DNA of 9,295 nt from Acidobacteriaceae bacterium (lineage in GTDB: Bacteria; Acidobacteriota; Terriglobia; Terriglobales; Acidobacteriaceae). The stretch is from positions 3,563-12,857 of the forward strand of contig PLBX01000327.1 of NCBI GenBank assembly GCA_003135495.1. The letters run 5' to 3'. Position 1 is the first letter of the stretch. Each line of letters starts with the position of its first letter. Both the position numbers and the translations under genes were made by a program. A model generated the notes under the pieces. The model did no database searches, was not told where the DNA came from, and was given only the letters and a program-made list of their open reading frames with translations. This document shows, one piece after another, positions 6,251 to 9,295 of the stretch.

Positions 6251-6877
6251 ATGCGACAGTTGCGGAAAAAGTTTATCAACACGGGCGCCGCCGCAATTCT
6301 CGCATTCGGATTATTACTGGCAACGGCACATCGTTTGCCCGCGCAAACAGCCCCCGTAGCAACGCCTGACGTTGTCCTGATCATTGATCCGTCGCAATCG
6401 CAAGTGCATTGGAATGTGGACAGCACCTTACATCTGGTGCACGGAACCTTCACTCTGAAAAGCGGCACTGTCCATTTCAATACCGAGAACGGGAAGGCCG
6501 ATGGCGAGATCGTTGTCTCTGCGCCGAGTGGCGAGAGTGGAAACGACTCCCGCGACAGGCGAATGCACAAAGAAATCCTGGAGACGGCAAAATATCCCAA
6601 CGCAATCTTCCGCCCCACCCACATAGAGGGCAAAGTCAACCGGTCAGGAACATCGGATGTAAAGCTCAGTGGTATTTTTTCCATCCACGGAGCGGACCAC
6701 GAACTTACATCGCAGGTGCACGCGGAATTAACTGGCGGTCATTGGACCGGCACCAGCAAATTCGAGATTCCATACGTGCAATGGGGCATCAAAGATCCCA
6801 GCAACTTCCTGCTGAAAGTTAAGCCGGTGGTAAAGATAGAGTTGGAAATGTCCGGCGCAGTAACCTCCCAAAAATAA
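6251..6877 (+). CDS. YceI-family lipocalin-like periplasmic protein
   Basis: A 208-residue exported protein. ATG 6251 has AGGAG four bases upstream. Residues 1-32 form a signal peptide: RKK, then AAAILAFGLLLATA, with likely cleavage near PAQT. The mature part is one YceI domain: IDPSQSQVHWNVDSTLHLVHGTF (residues 45-67), then KSGTVHF, a hydrophilic loop with RDRRMHKEILETAKYPNAIF (102-121, the family's most conserved stretch), LSGIFSIHGADHEL (139-152) and IPYVQWGIKDPSNFLLKV (172-189). YceI proteins form a beta-barrel that binds isoprenoid or other apolar ligands; the physiological role is often unknown and sometimes linked to acid or osmotic stress. Here it follows the aminotransferase closely. 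A hairpin lies ten bases after its stop. Confidence 0.92.
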   Translation: MRQLRKKFINTGAAAILAFGLLLATAHRLPAQTAPVATPDVVLIIDPSQSQVHWNVDSTLHLVHGTFTLKSGTVHFNTENGKADGEIVVSAPSGESGNDSRDRRMHKEILETAKYPNAIFRPTHIEGKVNRSGTSDVKLSGIFSIHGADHELTSQVHAELTGGHWTGTSKFEIPYVQWGIKDPSNFLLKVKPVVKIELEMSGAVTSQK

Positions 6878-6887
6878 AGAATACGGA

Positions 6888-6915
6888 CTCGTCCTATACC
6901 TGCTATACGGACGAG
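6888..6915 (+). terminator. Hairpin after the yceI-type gene, possible weak terminator
   Basis: CTCGTCC (6888-6894) pairs with GGACGAG (6909-6915). Inside it TATA pairs with TATA across a CCTGC loop with one bulged C. It starts ten bases after the stop codon. No T-tract follows, so it may act as a Rho-dependent end or an mRNA-stabilising hairpin rather than an intrinsic terminator. The rest of 6878-7099 holds no gene I can support. Confidence 0.35.
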
Positions 6916-7045
6916 GCGGTAGACGCCCTTATGAGTTCATGTATTGAAAAACTGGATGAACCAGGATGCAAACTGCGAACTGGACAAACGCGGCTGTGCG
7001 CGCCCGAAGTGGCGCGGCAGTCGAGGAATTAATTTCAGCGCAAAA

Positions 7046-7068
7046 AGCGCCTGTTCCTCAAGGGGAAC
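7046..7068 (-). terminator. Hairpin followed by T-run, possible terminator of the small basic protein gene
   Basis: On the minus strand GTTCCCCTTGAGGAAC folds into a six-pair stem with a four-base loop. AGGCGC and then TTTTT follow, starting about 32 bases after the stop codon of the 42-residue gene. The gap between stem and T-run makes it an imperfect intrinsic terminator; the following GCGC-TTTTT-GCGC could instead form a second small hairpin. Confidence 0.3.
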
Positions 7069-7099
7069 CTTTAGAACGTGACCACGTAGTCGTATCCGC

Positions 7100-7228
7100 T
7101 TACTTGGCTTTTGGCTTCGCCGCTAATTCGAGCTTCTTAATTGCCGCCATCGTGGTTGCTGTGTGGTCAGTACGCTTTACCGACTTGGGCCGGCGGTGAC
7201 GTTTAGTGACGGAATGGTTGTTTGACAT
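7100..7228 (-). CDS. Small basic hypothetical protein (42 aa)
   Basis: The frame is open further upstream, but the natural start is ATG 7228, four bases after a perfect AGGAGG (7238-7233). The 42-residue product MSNNHSVTKRHRRPKSVKRT to the end LELAAKPKAK has about 13 Lys/Arg and three His, no Cys and no hydrophobic segment. The charge suggests nucleic-acid or ribosome association, but that is inference and I do not recognise a family. It lies 84 bp downstream of the helix-turn-helix gene on the same strand and may share its transcript. The unusually strong ribosome site for so short a frame is the main argument that it is real. Confidence 0.5.
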   Translation of the reverse strand: MSNNHSVTKRHRRPKSVKRTDHTATTMAAIKKLELAAKPKAK

Positions 7229-7232
7229 GAAT

Positions 7233-7238
7233 CCTCCT
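7233..7238 (-). promoter_or_regulatory. Consensus ribosome binding site deciding the start of the 42-aa gene
   Basis: AGGAGG on the minus strand, four bases before ATG 7228. It favours this start over the TTG at 7312, which would give 70 residues, and is the strongest Shine-Dalgarno in the window. Confidence 0.6.
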
Positions 7239-7312
7239 GATGCTTCTACAGTATCACGCCGCCACGAAGCGCCTGTTAAGGCTGAATCAGCTGCGCCAGA
7301 AATGATTTGCAA

Positions 7313-7645
7313 CTAGCCACGCTTGCGCTCGTGCGAACGGACATAAGAAAGTCCGCGTCTGAGATCGGCGGCAAGGTTCTCAGATTCCGACGCGATATGT
7401 ACCGGGTTGCCAGAGGATTCCCGTCCCAGCCATCGATTTAACTCATCCGGCGAAGCCTCCACACGGCGCCCCTTGTGACCAACCGGCATTCCAGATTTTG
7501 CCCAGCGCTGCGCCACCGAAAGCGGCTGGCCTAAAAATGTCGCGATCTCTTTCCAGCCACTGAGCGATGCAATCTCCTTCGTTGATTTGGAAACTGATTT
7601 TGCCACGGCTGCCTCACTCTGTACTGCAATTTGAATGCTAAACAT
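7313..7645 (-). CDS. Small helix-turn-helix DNA-binding protein
   Basis: A 110-residue protein. Residues 29-74 (SGWKEIATFLGQPLSVAQRW, then a loop with GHKGRR and SPDELNRWLG) match the pattern GWKEIA-x-LG-x(6-7)-QRW followed by a pocket ending in ELxxWL. This is typical of MerR/excisionase-like helix-turn-helix domains frequent in Acidobacteriota. The N-terminal 28 residues are Ala/Ser-rich and the C-terminal 30 are charged. The product therefore probably binds DNA as a local regulator. ATG 7645 is the only Met near the frame start and has no clear Shine-Dalgarno, so the true start could be a nearby alternative codon. A 13-bp palindrome sits four bases upstream. The gene is divergent from the M28 peptidase gene (130 bp between starts), which makes the peptidase or itself a plausible target. 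Confidence 0.7.
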   Translation of the reverse strand: MFSIQIAVQSEAAVAKSVSKSTKEIASLSGWKEIATFLGQPLSVAQRWAKSGMPVGHKGRRVEASPDELNRWLGRESSGNPVHIASESENLAADLRRGLSYVRSHERKRG

Positions 7646-7649
7646 CCAG

Positions 7650-7662
7650 CGCGCAATGCGCG
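7650..7662. promoter_or_regulatory. CGCGCA-A-TGCGCG palindrome, candidate operator
   Basis: Perfect 6-bp inverted arms around a single base, four bases upstream of the helix-turn-helix start and 18 bases before the -35 region of the peptidase promoter. The position fits an operator for autoregulation or divergent control. Binding is inferred. Confidence 0.4.
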
Positions 7663-7680
7663 TGTAGTCGCTTAATTCCT

Positions 7681-7707
7681 TTGCCCATTTTTCACTTCTG
7701 CTAGAAT
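7681..7707 (+). promoter_or_regulatory. Extended -10 promoter of the M28 peptidase gene
   Basis: TGCTAGAAT (7699-7707) is an extended -10, with TTGCCC (7681-7686, 15-bp spacing; TTTGCC at 16) as a partial -35. The predicted start is near 7714, about 62 bases before the ATG, so the leader includes the hairpin at 7731-7756. Confidence 0.5.
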
Positions 7708-7730
7708 TCGTCGCGGCAACAATTCCTAGG

Positions 7731-7756
7731 AAGGGTCTGACTCCGGTTGGGCCCTT
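7731..7756 (+). promoter_or_regulatory. Strong leader hairpin with UNCG-type tetraloop before the M28 peptidase gene
   Basis: AAGGGTCTGAC (7731-7741) pairs with GTTGGGCCCTT (7746-7756) over 11 pairs, three of them G-U, closing C(TCCG)G, a UNCG-family tetraloop. The T-run continues to 7758. The fold resembles an intrinsic terminator or attenuator placed between the promoter and the Shine-Dalgarno AGGGGA (7765-7770). Confidence 0.5.
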
Positions 7757-7775
7757 TTCCTGTCAGGGGACACGT

Positions 7776-9295
7776 ATGACTCGCAGATACTACTCGCTTC
7801 TTCTATCCATCTTCATCCTCGCCCACGCCCTTCCAGCTTTTTCGCAGAACGCCATTTTAGGTTTCACGCCATCATCTGCAGCGCGTCAGATAAAAGTGGA
7901 GGAAACATTTAAAGCGATTCCATCCCCGTCCGAAGCGCGACGCCAGCATCGCATCTTCACCGCCGAGCCGCATATCGCGGGATCAAAGCGCAACAACGAT
8001 CTCGCCCAGTACATCGCGTCCGAGTGGCGCAAGCAAGGGCTGGAGGATGTAGTCGTGCGCCGCTACGACGTTTACGCGACCGCACCAAAGACCGCTTCAC
8101 TCGAGATGATCGCTCCCGTGAAGTATAAGGCCGGGCTCCGCGAGGAAGGCTACGACGCGGATCCGGACACGAAGAATCCGCGGGTCAGTGCGGCGTGGAG
8201 CGGGATGTCAATCTCGGGCGACGTGACTGCGCCGGTCGTCTACGCGCACAGCGGCAATCCTGAAGATTACGACGTACTGCGCAAGAATGGCATCGACGTA
8301 AAAGGCAAAATCGTTTTGGTGCGTTACTCGAATCCTTACAGCTATCGCGGATTCAAGGCCCTTACCGCGGAAAAAAACGGCGCCGCCGCGTTGCTCATCT
8401 ATTCCGATCCCGCGGAAGACGGCTACGTAAGAGGTGAAGTGTTTCCCGACGGCCCGTGGGGCCCCGAAACGCACATACAGCGCGGCTCAATTACTTACGA
8501 CTTCATCGTTCCCGGCGATCCACTTACACCTGGCTGGGCTTCGGTTCCCGGCGCGAAGCGCATTCCGGAAAGTGAAGCTCGCTCGCTGCCTCACATTGTC
8601 GCGCTTCCGCTCTCCTGGCACGACGCCAAGCCGCTGCTCGAAAATATGAATGGCCCAACCGCTCCAAAAGATTGGCAGGGTGGGTTGCCGATCACCTACC
8701 GTCTCACCGGAGCCGTGCAAACTCACCTCAAAGTCGAAATGGACAATTCGATTCAGCCCTATTACGTCGTCGAAGCTCGTATCCGTGGCACGCAATTCCC
8801 CGACGAATGGGTGCTTCTCGGAAATCATCACGACGCCTGGGAATACGGCGGCGTCGATCCCAGCAGCGGCACGGCATCCATGATGGAACTTACTCGCGCC
8901 TTCGGAAGCATGTTGAAAAATGGTTTTCGCCCCAAGCGCACACTCATTTTCTGCAGTTGGGACGGCGAAGAAATAGGACTGACCGGCTCGACCGAGTGGG
9001 GCGAACAATTCGCGGATGACTTACAAAACAAATTAGTCGCTTATATCAACGTGGATTCCTCTGCATCCGGACCGAACTTCGAAGGCGGCGCGGTCGGTTC
9101 GCTCGCTCCCATGCTGGTGGAAACCAGCTATTCCATTGCCGACCCCAGCGGAACGAGCCTGCATGATGCCTGGATTAAATCCACCGCCGCATCACGAAAA
9201 CACGGCAAACACACCGAGGCCCCCAAAGACGAAAATTTAGTAAACACCCGCATCGGCAGCGGCTCCGACCACACTGTCTTTCTAAATTTCCTCGG
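7776..9295 (+). CDS. Secreted M28-family metallopeptidase, glutamate carboxypeptidase II-like (partial)
   Basis: The first 506 residues are present; the frame is open at the right edge. ATG 7776 follows AGGGGA by five bases. Residues 1-23 are a signal peptide (RRYYSLLLSIFILAHALPAF, cleavage near FSQ). Residues 150-270 are a protease-associated (PA) type insert with GKIVLVRYSNPYSYRGFKAL and AALLIYSDPAEDG. The M28 zinc core follows: H351 in GNHHDAW, D361 in GGVDPSSG, the catalytic pair E398-E399 in SWDGEEIGLTGSTEW, and D427 in YINVDSS. These correspond to H377, D387, E424-E425 and D453 of human glutamate carboxypeptidase II. The last visible segment, RIGSGSDHTVFLNFLG, is the counterpart of GSGNDFEVFFQRLG, so the final zinc His (YHSVYE-type) and the dimerisation domain lie outside. 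It would trim acidic or other peptides in the periplasm or outside the cell. Confidence 0.93.
   Translation, partial: MTRRYYSLLLSIFILAHALPAFSQNAILGFTPSSAARQIKVEETFKAIPSPSEARRQHRIFTAEPHIAGSKRNNDLAQYIASEWRKQGLEDVVVRRYDVYATAPKTASLEMIAPVKYKAGLREEGYDADPDTKNPRVSAAWSGMSISGDVTAPVVYAHSGNPEDYDVLRKNGIDVKGKIVLVRYSNPYSYRGFKALTAEKNGAAALLIYSDPAEDGYVRGEVFPDGPWGPETHIQRGSITYDFIVPGDPLTPGWASVPGAKRIPESEARSLPHIVALPLSWHDAKPLLENMNGPTAPKDWQGGLPITYRLTGAVQTHLKVEMDNSIQPYYVVEARIRGTQFPDEWVLLGNHHDAWEYGGVDPSSGTASMMELTRAFGSMLKNGFRPKRTLIFCSWDGEEIGLTGSTEWGEQFADDLQNKLVAYINVDSSASGPNFEGGAVGSLAPMLVETSYSIADPSGTSLHDAWIKSTAASRKHGKHTEAPKDENLVNTRIGSGSDHTVFLNFL

Noticed and set aside
6966..7199. 77-residue plus-strand frame with one hydrophobic segment.
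   Set aside because: It has only a weak ribosome site, and its hydrophobic stretch is the antisense of the Lys/Ala-rich minus-strand micro-protein, which has the perfect AGGAGG.
8487..9008. 173-residue minus-strand frame.
   Set aside because: It is the antisense shadow of the M28 peptidase, whose zinc and catalytic motifs lie in this stretch.

Overview
The window looks like a piece of an Acidobacteriota-type chromosome (Terriglobia/Koribacter-like). This is an inference from gene content, not a database match: a response regulator of the kind fused to thioredoxin reductase, a bacterial UBP zinc finger, an EgtB/EgtD pair, a large secreted M28 peptidase with a PA-type insert, and a small 'GWKEIA' helix-turn-helix protein. 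Composition is moderately GC-rich and even. I saw no tRNA, rRNA, CRISPR array or insertion sequence.

Layout. (1) 1-896, minus strand: a UBP-type zinc-finger protein, then a receiver-domain protein cut by the left edge. They probably form one redox/signalling operon, read from an extended -10 promoter with a TGACC-N2-GGTCA dyad about 67 bp upstream of the predicted start. (2) 1060-1344, plus strand: a 94-residue three-helix membrane protein resembling half of a PnuC/SemiSWEET-type protein. Its 3' end overlaps the 3' end of egtD. (3) 1331-3695, minus strand: egtB then egtD, a two-gene ergothioneine operon. A nearly perfect sigma-54 (-24/-12) promoter lies directly upstream of egtB and predicts a 25-nt leader containing the Shine-Dalgarno. 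(4) 3696-3989: the divergent intergenic region, which also holds two neighbouring dyads that could bind an enhancer-binding protein. (5) 3990-4716, plus strand: an exported metallo-beta-lactamase-fold protein broken near its C-terminus by an apparent one-base insertion. (6) 4837-6877, plus strand: a class III PLP aminotransferase and an exported YceI-family protein 34 bp apart. (7) 7100-7645, minus strand: a 42-residue basic protein with a perfect AGGAGG, and a helix-turn-helix protein with a CGCGCA-A-TGCGCG palindrome just before its start. (8) 7776-9295, plus strand: the N-terminal 506 residues of an M28 (glutamate carboxypeptidase II-like) peptidase, with an extended -10 promoter and a strong UNCG-capped hairpin in its leader.

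How they work together. EgtD trimethylates histidine to hercynine and EgtB makes the sulfoxide C-S bond, giving the core of ergothioneine biosynthesis. No egtA, egtC or egtE is in view. With the neighbouring response regulator/thioredoxin-reductase-type gene, the left half looks devoted to redox defence. The sigma-54 promoter would tie ergothioneine production to a specific signal through an unknown activator and is the most notable observation. The right half holds cell-envelope and periplasmic functions.
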